Positions 42,818 through 52,500 of a stretch of DNA of 64,000 bases are shown here, piece by piece. The position numbers were made by a program, and so were the translations under genes. The first letter of the stretch is position 1. Every line of letters begins with the position of its first letter. The stretch comes from JAXGXJ01 sp963816155 (lineage in GTDB: Bacteria > Actinomycetota > Thermoleophilia > RBG-16-64-13), in the NCBI GenBank assembly GCA_963816155.1, contig CAWFJE010000004.1:124001-188000 (forward strand), given 5' to 3'. The notes under the pieces were generated by a model. The model saw only the letters and a list, made by a program, of their open reading frames with translations, made no database searches and had not been told where the DNA came from.

Positions 42818-44241
42818 ATGTTGGACAAAGCAGTAAGCCGTCAGAGAATTTCTCAAGGTCGCGGGAATCGCGGGAGCCACTATCGGCATAGGAGCCGGAC
42901 TTGGCGGTCTCGTGGCCGCCTGTGGAGACGACGAGACGACCACCACGAGCGCGGCCACCGAGACGACCGCCGCTCCCACCACAGCCACCACCGGGGAAGC
43001 AAGCACGACCACGGTGAGCTCCGGCCCCGAGGCCGGTCGTGAGGTCAAGATCGGTGTCGTAGCTCCAAGGACGGGCTATCTGGCCTCGTTCAGCGCCACC
43101 AACGACTGGGCCGTCGAACGCTTCAACGAGTTCGTCAAGGATGGCTCGTCCGGGCGACGGCATGAGCCATGCCATCACCACGATCGTCTACGACACCCAG
43201 TCCGACTCCAACCGCGCGGCGCAGGTGACCGGCGACCTCATCAACAACGACAAGGTGGACATGGTCGTCAGTGCGGGCAGCCCGGAGACGGTCAACCCGT
43301 CCGCCGACATGTGCGAGGGGAGCGGAGTACCGAGCCTCTCGAGCAACGTGCCCTGGCAGGCCTTCCACTTCGGTCGGGGCGGCACTCCGGACTCTTCCTT
43401 CAAGTGGACCTATGCCATGGCCCTCGGACTCGAGCAGATCGTCGGCGGCTACGTGGACATGTGGGACACGTTGACGACCAACAAGATCGTGGGCGGACTC
43501 TGGCCCAACAACGCCGACGGTCAGTCGTGGTCGAATCCGGAGACCGGCGCTCCGCCGATGATGGAGGGGGCCGGCTACACGCTCGTGATGCCCGAACTCT
43601 ATCCTCCCGGTGCGGAGGACTTCACCGCGCAGATCGCCGAGTTCAAGAAGGCCGGATGCGAGATCACGGCCGGGGCCACGTCTCCTCCCGACTTCAACAA
43701 CTTCTGGAGCCAGTCGGTACAGCAGGGCTATCACCCCAAGGCCATGACCATCGGCTTGGCGCTGCTCTTCCCCGAGTCGGCGGACGCCCTTGGCGACATC
43801 GTCATCGGCTGCACGTCGGAACTCCTGTGGCACCCCTCTTGGCCGTTCGCCTCCTCCCTCACGGGCGAGAGCTGCAAGCAGTTGGCCGACGACTACGAGG
43901 CGCGCACGGGCGCTCAATGGTCTCCGGCGTTGCCGCAGTACGCTCGTCTCGAATGGGCGATAGACGTCCTCAAGCGGACGAAGAACCTGGACGACAAGGA
44001 AGAGATCATCGCCAACGTGGCCACCACCAACATGGTCACGTGCTGGGGTCCTGTCGATTTCACCGCCCCGGTGCAGATGGGGACGGATCATCCGACCCCG
44101 AACGTGGTGCGCACGCTCACGGCTGGCGGTCAGTGGATCAAGGGAACGACCCACAAGTACGAGATCATCCCAGTATCGAACAAGTTCGCGCCGGGCACAG
44201 AGGTCATGGGCACGGTTCAGCCTATCGTCTATCCGTCGTAG
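42818..44241 (+). pseudogene. Tat-exported branched-chain-type substrate-binding protein, broken by two frameshifts
   Basis: Three in-frame pieces join into one Peripla_BP_6-type protein of about 474 residues. The first codes MLDKAVSR. Skipping one extra C at 42842 gives REFLKVAGIAGATIGIGAG and then LVAACGDD, so the start reads SRREFLK, a textbook twin-arginine motif followed by a lipobox-like AAC. After a Thr-rich linker the domain runs REVKIGVVAPRTGYLASFSA to VERFNEFVKDG. A second extra base near 43146-43152 leads into DGMSHAITTIVYDTQSDSNR, VVSAGSPETVNPSADMCEG and the remaining full-length domain. GAGAGGGG precedes the ATG. No cognate permeases are adjacent, so it may be an orphan receptor. 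Confidence 0.8.
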
Positions 44242-44300
44242 GCGCAGTGTGACCCGGCACAACGCTGCGTTCGACGCAGTTCCCTGCTTCTTAGACGACC

Positions 44301-44328
44301 GGGGGAAGCCGCTAAGGCGGCTTCCCCC
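44301..44328. terminator. Hairpin terminator between convergent genes
   Basis: A perfect 12-bp stem (44301-44312 with 44317-44328) around TAAG, lying between the binding-protein gene and the convergent monooxygenase-fold gene. Confidence 0.75.
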
Positions 44329-44383
44329 CGGCGCTCCTCTTCTGGCCCGCTCTGGGACTCCCGGAGGATGGGGGCGGTTCAGA

Positions 44384-44689
44384 TCACTCTGCGTGGACCT
44401 CGACGACCATGTCAACGGTGTAGAGATGTACGTCGTCAAGCAACTCGCGGACGTTTGCCATGCGTTCCCTGAAGCCATCGCTCGCGCGCCACTTCTCAAC
44501 CGACTCAGCGTCTCCCCATTCGCCCAGGCTGGTGAAATGGGTGGGATCGTCTTTGTCCTGGAAAAGCTTCGCCCCTGCTCCCTTGGCAAACTGAGTCGCG
44601 CTCCAGGTGGCCATCTCCCGCCAGGCCTCCATGAACTCTTTTTCCAGGCCCGACTTGGCGTGCCAATCGCCGGACGTGTATGTGGCCAT
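44384..44689 (-). CDS. Antibiotic biosynthesis monooxygenase-fold protein
   Basis: 101 residues. A strand TYTSGDWHAK is followed by a helix GLEKEFMEAWREMATWS, then FTSLGEWGDAESVEKWRASD, a second helix RMANVRELL, and a final strand HLYTVDMVVEV. This beta-alpha-beta plan with the Gly-Glu-Trp turn is the ABM/dimeric ferredoxin-like barrel. Members include heme-degrading and quinone-forming monooxygenases as well as non-enzymatic proteins; the residues seen do not distinguish them. GAGGAGG lies upstream of the ATG. It is separated from the ABC-F gene upstream by 123 bases. Confidence 0.7.
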   Translation of the reverse strand: MATYTSGDWHAKSGLEKEFMEAWREMATWSATQFAKGAGAKLFQDKDDPTHFTSLGEWGDAESVEKWRASDGFRERMANVRELLDDVHLYTVDMVVEVHAE

Positions 44690-44812
44690 GGTGTCCTCCT
44701 CTCGGGTATGCGCATAGAAGGCTTGTTCCCGAGACGGGGGGCGAGCAACCCCAGCCTCTCTGCCGGCGGCAGTGGATCTCCCTGGTGGGGCGTGCCCATG
44801 CCAATGGCGGTA

Positions 44813-46765
44813 TCAGGCGGAGCGCTCTTCCAGTTCCTGCCAGCGCACGTAGGTTTCGCCGAGTTCCAGTTCCAGCTTCTCCAGCCGTGTGTTGGTGGAG
44901 GCCACCTCGACGGCATCGTTTCCGGCGTAGAACTCCGGAGAACTCAGGGCGGCGATGATCTCGTCCCTCTCTTTCTCCAGCGTCTCGATTCTCTGCGGCA
45001 GTGCCTCCAACTCCTTTTTCTCCTTGTAGGAGAGCCTGCGCTCCGCGTCCGGAGGAGCGACACGCTCGGGCTGCCTCCGCTGCTCGGGCGGCTCCGATGG
45101 CCTTCGGCTTCGCGTGACGACGCCGGCGTCCCTGGGAATGCCGAGTCTCGGCTGGGGCGCTGCCGCAGCCAGTCGTCGTATCCTCCCACGTACTCTCTTA
45201 GCCCGTCCCTCTCCCTCGAAGACGATGGTGGAGGTGACGACGTTGTCCATGAAGGCCCGGTCGTGGCTGACGAGCAGGATAGTGCCGGCATAATCGAGGA
45301 GCCGCTCCTCCAGGAGTGAGAGGGTCTCCAGGTCGAGGTCGTTGGTCGGTTCGTCCAGAACGAGGACGTTCGACGGTACGCTGAAGAGCTTCGCCAAGAG
45401 GAGACGGTTGCGCTCGCCGCCTGATAGTTGGCGGACGGCGGCTTGGATCTGGTCCGGCGAGAACAGGAAGTCCTGGAGATAGCCGACCACATGCCGCGTC
45501 CCCTTACCCACCGAGATCGTGTCGCCGCCGTCGGCGATGTTATCCCGGAGGGAGCGCTCTTCGTCGAGTTGCGCTCGGAGTTGGTCGAAGTAGGCGATCT
45601 TCAGGCCCGCGCCCAGGCGCAGGCGGCCTTTCTGGGGTGTCAGTTCTCCCAACAGGAGCTTGATCAGTGTCGTCTTGCCTACGCCGTTGGGACCAAGGAT
45701 GCCCACCCGGTCGCCGCGGATGATCGTGGTAGAGAAGTCTTTGAGAATGGTGTTCCCGCCCTCCGGACCCTCGTAAGCGAACGAGATCTTCTTGGCCTCG
45801 ACCACGAGCTTCCCGCTGCGGTCGGCTTCCACGATCGCCAGCCGGGGGTCTCCCATTCGCTCCCGCCGGCGCTCTCGTTCCAGGCGGAGCTGCTCCAGGG
45901 CCCGCACCCTGCCCTCGTTCCGGGTCCGGCGGGCTTTGATCCCCTGGCGTATCCACACCTCCTCCTTGGCCAGCTTCTTGTCGAAGTCCTGCCAGGCCTT
46001 CTCTTCCGCGTCCCACAGCGCCTGCCGGCGTTCCAGATAGGCCGTATATCCGCAGTCAAAGGACAGGAGGCGACCTCGGTCTATCTCCACGATCCGAGTC
46101 GCCATCCGCTGCAGGAAGGCGCGGTCGTGAGTCACGAAGACCAGGGTCTTGCTGAATCTGAGGAGGAACTCCTCCAGCCAGAGGATGGCATCGATATCCA
46201 AGTGGTTCGTGGGCTCGTCCAGCAGGAGGATGTCGGGCTCGTTGACGAGGGCTCTGGCCAGGAAGACGCGGCGCTTCGAGCCGGCGGAGAGTAGCCGGAA
46301 CTGGGCATCCTCGTCCAGATCGGTCCACCCTGTCACGAGTTCCACCCGCTGATGAAAATGCCAGGCTCCCGATGTCTCAAGCCGGTGCTGCACTCCCTCG
46401 AGCCGCTTGAGGAGAGCCGGGCCCGCGTCGCCGCCGTGAGCGAGTTGCATGGTGAGATCGTGATATTGCCGTAGCAACTCGAGGTGCTGTTGACCCCCGG
46501 AGGCGACGACATCGTAGACCGTCCCGGGTAGGGCGTCGGGAACATTTTGGGGGAGGAGTCCGACCCGCGTCCCGGCGTCTCTGACGATCTCGCCCGCATC
46601 CGGGGGCATGTCGCCGCTCAGCATCCTCAGCAGAGTCGTCTTACCGCTTCCGTTCCGGCCCACCAGCCCGATCCGCTCTCCCGCTTCGATCGCCAGCGTC
46701 GATCCGTCGAGGAGGAGCGGTCCCCCCAGACTGACGGAAATGTTGTTCATCCATATCTGCGCCAT
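44813..46765 (-). CDS. uup: ABC-F family ATPase, Uup type, with a locally out-of-frame segment
   Basis: 650 residues with two nucleotide-binding domains. The first has GRNGSGKTTLLRML, LSAGSKRRVFLARALVNEP and LLLDEPTNHLDIDAILWLE; the second has GPNGVGKTTLIKLLLG, LSGGERNRLLLAKLF and VLDEPTNDLDLETLSLLEE. A charged linker with RRTRNEGRVRALEQL joins them, and a C-terminal coiled coil (YKEKKELEALPQRIETLEKE) is the Uup hallmark. Between about 45060 and 45210 the protein reads as unlikely sequence, while the neighbouring frame reads LREYVGGYDDWLRQ, the expected Uup motif. Two compensating indels (the first near 45204-45210) therefore bracket that part. Uup proteins act on ribosomes or DNA metabolism, not transport. 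Confidence 0.88.
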   Translation of the reverse strand: MAQIWMNNISVSLGGPLLLDGSTLAIEAGERIGLVGRNGSGKTTLLRMLSGDMPPDAGEIVRDAGTRVGLLPQNVPDALPGTVYDVVASGGQQHLELLRQYHDLTMQLAHGGDAGPALLKRLEGVQHRLETSGAWHFHQRVELVTGWTDLDEDAQFRLLSAGSKRRVFLARALVNEPDILLLDEPTNHLDIDAILWLEEFLLRFSKTLVFVTHDRAFLQRMATRIVEIDRGRLLSFDCGYTAYLERRQALWDAEEKAWQDFDKKLAKEEVWIRQGIKARRTRNEGRVRALEQLRLERERRRERMGDPRLAIVEADRSGKLVVEAKKISFAYEGPEGGNTILKDFSTTIIRGDRVGILGPNGVGKTTLIKLLLGELTPQKGRLRLGAGLKIAYFDQLRAQLDEERSLRDNIADGGDTISVGKGTRHVVGYLQDFLFSPDQIQAAVRQLSGGERNRLLLAKLFSVPSNVLVLDEPTNDLDLETLSLLEERLLDYAGTILLVSHDRAFMDNVVTSTIVFEGEGRAKRVRGRIRRLAAAAPQPRLGIPRDAGVVTRSRRPSEPPEQRRQPERVAPPDAERRLSYKEKKELEALPQRIETLEKERDEIIAALSSPEFYAGNDAVEVASTNTRLEKLELELGETYVRWQELEERSA

Positions 46766-46952
46766 TAGGAGATGTTAGCCGGTCCGGGCGATCTAGGTCG
46801 TTACACAGAAGACCGGTATCACCGGCCAGGCTGCCACCAAGGGACGATACGTGTCCAGCGGATCACGCGGCAGCCGCTCATGAAGATCTGGATCGCGGAG
46901 CGGCTCGAACAGGTGGCCGCCTAGGTCTGGAACCCGACCGTAGCTACCGACT

Positions 46953-48248
46953 TCAGGCTCCGGGTCGACCGGGCTCAGGCTCTGAGGCGACCAGGCGCCA
47001 TCCGCGGCCTTCGCCGGCGCGGGCGTGGATGAGGAGCGAAGCCGCCCCGTAGGCGAGCGCCGGTACCGCGATCAGCCCCAGGGCGATCCGGAACCCGGCT
47101 GCGCTGGCCACGGGACCCATGAGGTAGGGGAATGTTATGGCGCCCAGACCTCCCGAGAGTATGAACAGCGATGTGCCCACCGCGGCCTGCCACCCGGGAA
47201 AGCGGCCCGCGTAGCTGCCGATGAGCCCGTAGGAGGCCGAGGCTCCCAGGCCCGCTCCCACGGCGAACACCAGAGATACGGCCTGTGTGGGCGCCACAGC
47301 GATGGCTACGACGAAGACAGCGAGGACAAAGGCACAGACCAGGAGCAGGCGTGCCGGAGAGTAGCGCCGGGTGAGCGTCATCACCAGCAGCCGGCCCACA
47401 ATCAGACCTACCCAGAAGAGCGTCACACTCAGGCTCGCCCAGGTATCGGTGGCGTCGAAGACCTCGATTTCGAACTTGGGTAGCCAGATGTTGAGCGTCA
47501 TCTCCGCCCCCACGTACGTGAAGCCCGCAATCACGATCCCCAGGAGCAGCTTGCGATCGCGGGCCACTACCATCCGAAACTGCGACAGGCGGATGTTCTG
47601 ACGTCCGCGCACGTCGAGCAGGGGCAGGACCGCGGCGCTCACGGCCACCAGGAGAGAGAGGCAACCCTCGGCCACGAGGATCAACCGCCACGAGAAACCC
47701 GTGTCCAGGGTCACACCGAGGATGAGGGGGACGCTCATCATCGCCAGCGCGAAGAACAGGATCATGCGTAGCGCTGCCCCCGCCCTGTCCAGCCTCATGT
47801 GAGCGGAGACCCACACCCAGCAGGTGGTGTTCATGAGCGCTCCGCTGAAGCCGATGAACAGATAGGTCGCCAGTAGCGACCACAGGTTCCAGGAAACCAG
47901 GCCCGCCACTATCAGCCCCGTGCCCTGCAGGACGGTCGCGCCCACGAGCGTCCGCTTCGAGGAGAGTCTCGCCAGGGCTGTGTTCAGGACGATGACGGCA
48001 GCGGCGTTCCCCAGGAAGAGCCCGGCGCTGATGAGCCCGCCCTGCTTGAGGGGTATGCCGAGATCGGTCATCATCGGGTCGAGCAAGGGCCCCAGCGAGA
48101 CGATGGCCATGGCAACGAGGAACTGGCTGGGGTAGAGCGGGATGCGATATCGGAGGCTGGGATTGGTGAGGGGAAGGTGGGGTACGGAGGCATCGGCGGC
48201 GGAAATGTCGGGGGCGGAGTTGTCGACGGCGGAGTTGTGGGGAGTCAT
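46953..48248 (-). CDS. MFS transporter (CP/NarK-like branch unclear)
   Basis: 431 residues with about twelve predicted helices, for example FLVAMAIVSLGPLLDPMMTD, FLGNAAAVIVLNTALARLSS, LATYLFIGFSGALMNTTCWV and LLLGIVIAGFTYVGAEMTLN. RLSSKRTLVGA in the loop between helices two and three fits the MFS signature position. A Ser/Asp/Ala-rich N-terminal tail of about 30 residues is cytoplasmic. The substrate cannot be told. It lies downstream of another MFS gene on the same strand and upstream of the ABC-F gene; a drug or metabolite exporter or a carbohydrate permease are both possible. Confidence 0.78.
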   Translation of the reverse strand: MTPHNSAVDNSAPDISAADASVPHLPLTNPSLRYRIPLYPSQFLVAMAIVSLGPLLDPMMTDLGIPLKQGGLISAGLFLGNAAAVIVLNTALARLSSKRTLVGATVLQGTGLIVAGLVSWNLWSLLATYLFIGFSGALMNTTCWVWVSAHMRLDRAGAALRMILFFALAMMSVPLILGVTLDTGFSWRLILVAEGCLSLLVAVSAAVLPLLDVRGRQNIRLSQFRMVVARDRKLLLGIVIAGFTYVGAEMTLNIWLPKFEIEVFDATDTWASLSVTLFWVGLIVGRLLVMTLTRRYSPARLLLVCAFVLAVFVVAIAVAPTQAVSLVFAVGAGLGASASYGLIGSYAGRFPGWQAAVGTSLFILSGGLGAITFPYLMGPVASAAGFRIALGLIAVPALAYGAASLLIHARAGEGRGWRLVASEPEPGRPGA

Positions 48249-48337
48249 GCGACTTACGATGGCATGAAAGCTTGGGAAATGCTACTCGGACGAGGCTTCT
48301 GTAGAGGAAAGGGAGCCTAACAATCCCCGATGAGCGA

Positions 48338-49552
48338 TCACCCCACCGCCGGGGCACGCCCCACATGCCTCCCGTGCAGCAGGTGGTATATCAGCAGAGA
48401 TCCCACGGCGACGGCAGCCATGACTCCGTACATGCCACGATAGCCGGTCAAGGGGATGAGGAGGCCGCAGATCAGCGGGCCGAGTCCTAGCCCTGTATCG
48501 CCGAACATGTAGAAGGTCGACGTGCCCTGTCCCATCCGGTGCAGCGGGGTGACCTTGACGGTGAGTGCGCGGCCGCAGGCCTGCAGGGCTCCGAAGCCGA
48601 GGCCCAGCACCGCGGCCGCCAGCAGCAGCACAGATGCATGGTACGCCAGGGCCAGAATGGCCAGACCGGCAGCAAAGATGAGGATGGCCGGGTAGATGAC
48701 CGAGTTCTCGCCTTGTGCGTCGAAGCGTCGTCCGACAAGCGGTCTCGTGAAGAAGACCACGATGGCATAGACGAGGAAGAACGCCCCGGCAGCGGTGGTC
48801 AGTCCGATCTCCTCGGAGTACAGCGCAAGGAATGAGGAGACGCTCGAATAGCAGAGGAAGAGCACCATAAGCGTCAGGCCGATGGGCACCGCCTTCGGCT
48901 CGATGTAATTGCTGAGCTTGAAGCCCTTTGTCTCGGCAACCTGTTCCGCGGTCAACTCCACGTCTTTCACGCGCAGGAGAGGGAGGAGTATCAGGGCCAT
49001 TGCGGAGGCCACGGAGCAGATGATGATGATGGGGCCGAAGCCGCCGCGGCCGATCAGGAACAGGCCGATGGCGGGGCCGATAGCGGTGGACAGCGTCTGG
49101 CCCAGTGTGAAATAGCCGAGGCCCTCGCCATACCGCTTTGGGGGGATGACTCCGGCGATTATCGTCCCTACAGCCAGGACGGCTGCGCCGTAGGCGGCGC
49201 CGTGAACAAAGCGCACAAGCAGGAGCGTCTCGGCGCTGTCGACCGCGAAGTACGTGAGGGTCAAGGCCAGGCTGAGCGCCGAGCCGATGTAGAGAAGCCT
49301 GGTCTGACCTATGCGGTTGATCGATTTGCCGAGAAACGGGCGGGTGACGAACGAGCCGATTACGAAAATGCTTGCCGAAAGACCAGCGATAGCGGGAGAG
49401 ACGCCGAAACGGTCGGTGGCGACCTTCGACATGACCACCATGAGCAGGAGGAAGCATACGGAGTTCAGAAAGTTCACCAGCCAGATGACCACGAAGCTCC
49501 TGGTCCAGAGGCTCTGTTTGGCTGGGGTTTGGGAGTCGTTGATATTCTCCAC
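48338..49552 (-). CDS. MFS transporter (multidrug-efflux-like)
   Basis: 404 residues, twelve helices. SFVVIWLVNFLNSVCFLLLM begins helix one, and GSFVTRPFLGKSINRIGQTR is the loop 2-3 motif with the conserved Gly/Arg pattern of MFS exporters. FVHGAAYGAAVLAVGTIIAG and GPLICGLLIPLTGYRGMYG are further helices. The gene starts at GTG only 13 bases after the stop of the large DNA polymerase gene and is probably on the same transcript, so it may be expressed during the SOS response. Substrate unknown. Confidence 0.78.
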   Translation of the reverse strand: MENINDSQTPAKQSLWTRSFVVIWLVNFLNSVCFLLLMVVMSKVATDRFGVSPAIAGLSASIFVIGSFVTRPFLGKSINRIGQTRLLYIGSALSLALTLTYFAVDSAETLLLVRFVHGAAYGAAVLAVGTIIAGVIPPKRYGEGLGYFTLGQTLSTAIGPAIGLFLIGRGGFGPIIIICSVASAMALILLPLLRVKDVELTAEQVAETKGFKLSNYIEPKAVPIGLTLMVLFLCYSSVSSFLALYSEEIGLTTAAGAFFLVYAIVVFFTRPLVGRRFDAQGENSVIYPAILIFAAGLAILALAYHASVLLLAAAVLGLGFGALQACGRALTVKVTPLHRMGQGTSTFYMFGDTGLGLGPLICGLLIPLTGYRGMYGVMAAVAVGSLLIYHLLHGRHVGRAPAVG

Positions 49553-49565
49553 GTCGCAAACGATT

Positions 49566-52500
49566 CTACACGTCGGCGGCGGGTCTACTCGGTACCGGGC
49601 GGTCCGCCGACCGCCTGGCTAAGTACCAGCCACCTCGAAGTGCATGGAGCGCAACTTCCAGCCGGTATCTGACGTTCCGCGACCCAGTGAGGGCATGTTT
49701 TGCTGAGCGCATCTCGCGACCGTCGCCACATCTTCTTGGGACTAGCTGCCGTCGCCCGCCGGGCGTCCTACGGGCGCGCCTTCGCCCCAGCACCTGCTCC
49801 AGATCCAGTACCTCCTCGGCCACGATGGCCAGCCCCCGCTTGTGATTGTTCTGCAGTCTGCCTCGGACCAGGAAGTAACTCGCCCGGGCGACCACCGGCG
49901 CGATCTGGGCCAGTTTGCTCTCGAAGCAGACACACTCGAAGAGGCCGTAGGCGTCCTCGAGGGTCAGAAACATCGTCCTTTTTCCCGAACGCATCCAGGG
50001 GTTCTGGGCCCGCTCGTAGACGCCGGCCACCGTCACCGGCACCTCGTCTCCCAGGGCGGGGAGCTCGTAGCTCATGCGCACGCCCATGGCCCGGAGGTGG
50101 TCCTCGTAGAGCGTCAGGGGATGAGCGCTCACAGTGAGCCCCATGAGTTCCAGTTCGGAGCGGACCTTGTCCTCAAGGCTCCACTGACGTTCCAGCCCGG
50201 CGCGGCTGGGCGGGGAGAAGAACGCCCGCAGTTGGCCGCGCCTCTGCCCGGACGACCCCGAGAGCGCCTCCAGGCGATCGTGCAGCAGGGGTAGGCGCCA
50301 GAGCAGTTCGGTACGGTCGGGCTCCAGTGAGTCGAAGGCGCCCACCCGGATGAGGTTCTCGGCCACGGGGTAGTCGATGCGGGTGCGCAGGTAGAAGTCC
50401 TCGAAGCTCTCGAAGGGGCCGTGGCGGCGTTCGGCTTCGATGCGGTCGAGGGAGCGCTCGCCCATCTGCTTGAGGTAGCTGAAGCCCACCCGCAGGGCCC
50501 GGGCGGCGTCGGGGGCGATGCCCGAGCTGGGGGCCAGGCAGGCGCCTGGCTCCACGCCTCCGCGGGCGCGGGGCGAGCGGGGGAGGGGGAGGTCGCCGGC
50601 GAGTGGCGGCGCTTCGCGCCCCGCGCCCGGGTCGCAGGCATCAGTAGCCGGCGCGTGGGGGTTCGCGGTCGCGTGGGGGTCATCGACCTGCGTTCGCGCC
50701 GCCCGCAGAGCCTCGGCATAGGCCGGCTCGCCCTCCTGCTCGGCGCGCAGTCCGGCCAGGTCGGTGTCGGAGAGGCCCCAGCCGCGCTCGGCGGTCCAGG
50801 CCTGGCTGAAGGGGTCATAGGGGCCCGTGGTTCCACCGGTGTGTGGCGCCAGCCGGTCGGCCCCGTTGGCGCCGGCTTCCAGCAGACCCGGCTCGCCGGC
50901 GACTTCCGGCGGTTCGGCATCCTCCACGGTGAACCCACGTCCCGACAGGTTGATATCCAGCGGCCGCACCGCCAGCCCAAAGCGCCGGGCGTCGTTCAGC
51001 ACCGTCCGTGGGGTGTAGAAGCCCATGGGGTAGTTGTTGAGTACCGCGCAGAGGAACTCGGCCGGGTAGTGGGCCTTGAGCCACGCCGTGGCGTAGCTGA
51101 TGACGGCAAAACACACCGAGTGGCTCTTGTTGAAGCCGTAGGCGGCGAAGCCCTCCAACTGGCGGAAGACCTCACGGGCGGCCTCTTCGGGCACGCCCCG
51201 CTCCACGGCGCGGCTGATGAAGGTCCGGCCGATCTTGGCCATCTCCTCCCGGCTGCGGTCGCGGGTCATGGCCCGGCGCAGGGAGTCGGCGTCGGCCAGG
51301 TCGAAGCCGGCCACCAGTTGAGCTACGCGCAGCACCTGCTCCTGGTAGAGGATGACCCCGTAGGTGTCGCCCAGGGCTTCGGCCATGGCGGGGTGGGGGA
51401 GGGTGACCGGCTCCAGGCCCCAGCGTCGGTCGATGAAGGGACCGATCATCTCGGCTTCCAACGGCCCCGGACGGTACAGAGCGATGGCGGCGATGACGTC
51501 ATCGAAGTCCCGTTCCTGAAGCCGGCTGGCCAGGTTGCGCTGCCCGGCGGATTCCAGTTGGAACAGCCCGATAGAACCTCCGTTGCTGATGATCTCGTAG
51601 GCGGCGGGATCGTCGGGGGGCAGGTCGTAAGGCCGGATGCGCCTCCTCGTCCGCTGCCTAATGATATGCACGCATTCCGACACGGCTGAATGGGTCCTTA
51701 GGCCGAGGATGTCCATCTTGACCAGACCCAGAGCGGCGACGTCGTCCTTGTTGAACTGCATCACCACCACCCCCTTGGTTGAGGTCGCCTCCGAGGGACG
51801 CCCCGGCCGCCGAGTCTGCGCTGGGCGGAGCGATCCCACGTTCTCAGTCGCGTCCGTAGCGCTGCTACGAGCGCTTCCTGCGTCCTTGGCTCCCTCGCGC
51901 GGATCACATCCTGACGGCGAGGCGTCCCTCACAGGCAGCCTCTTGGCCGCCCACTGCAGAGGTGCGTAGTAGGTGATGGGCCGGTCGGTGATGACGAAAC
52001 CGCCCAGGTGGGTGCCGAGGTGCATGGGGAAGGAGTCGAGTTGCTCCACCAGGTCGAGGAAGCGGGCATAGCGGCCCGCCGGGTGTCTCGGGCTGCCGGG
52101 TGTGAACCCCCCTTTGCCGTCCGGCACCGGCGGGGTGGCCGGCACCTCGTGGGAGCCATCCTGCAGCGGCGAGTCGCGCAGTTCCGGCCAGGATCCGGCC
52201 AGGTACTCGCGCAAGCGGGCGGCATCTCCGTGGCGGGGCACGTGCTTGGCCAAAGCGTTGATCTCGGTGGGGGCGAAACCCAAGGCCTCGGCCACGATTC
52301 GCACAGCCGAGCGGGGGCTCATGGTGTTGATGTTGGCCACCACAGCCACGTTCTCGTTCCCGAAAGTCTTGTAGATGTGTTCGATCACCTCGTCCCGACG
52401 CGAGGAACAGAAGTCCACGTCGATATCGGGCATCTCGCGGCGGTTGGGATTGAGAAAGCGCTCGAACAGCAGGTTGTGGCGGATAGGCTCCGAGGCGGTG

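Noticed and set aside
42912..44252. Second long frame across the binding-protein gene as a separate Arg/His-rich protein
   Set aside because: After about 43150 this frame shows no domain and extreme composition, while the overlapping frame continues the binding-protein fold. It is a frameshift artefact.
46790..46925. Short plus-strand frame ending MKIWIAERLEQVAA in the gap before the ABC-F gene
   Set aside because: It looks a little protein-like, but it has no start context and no homologous partner piece nearby. Too short to call a gene remnant.
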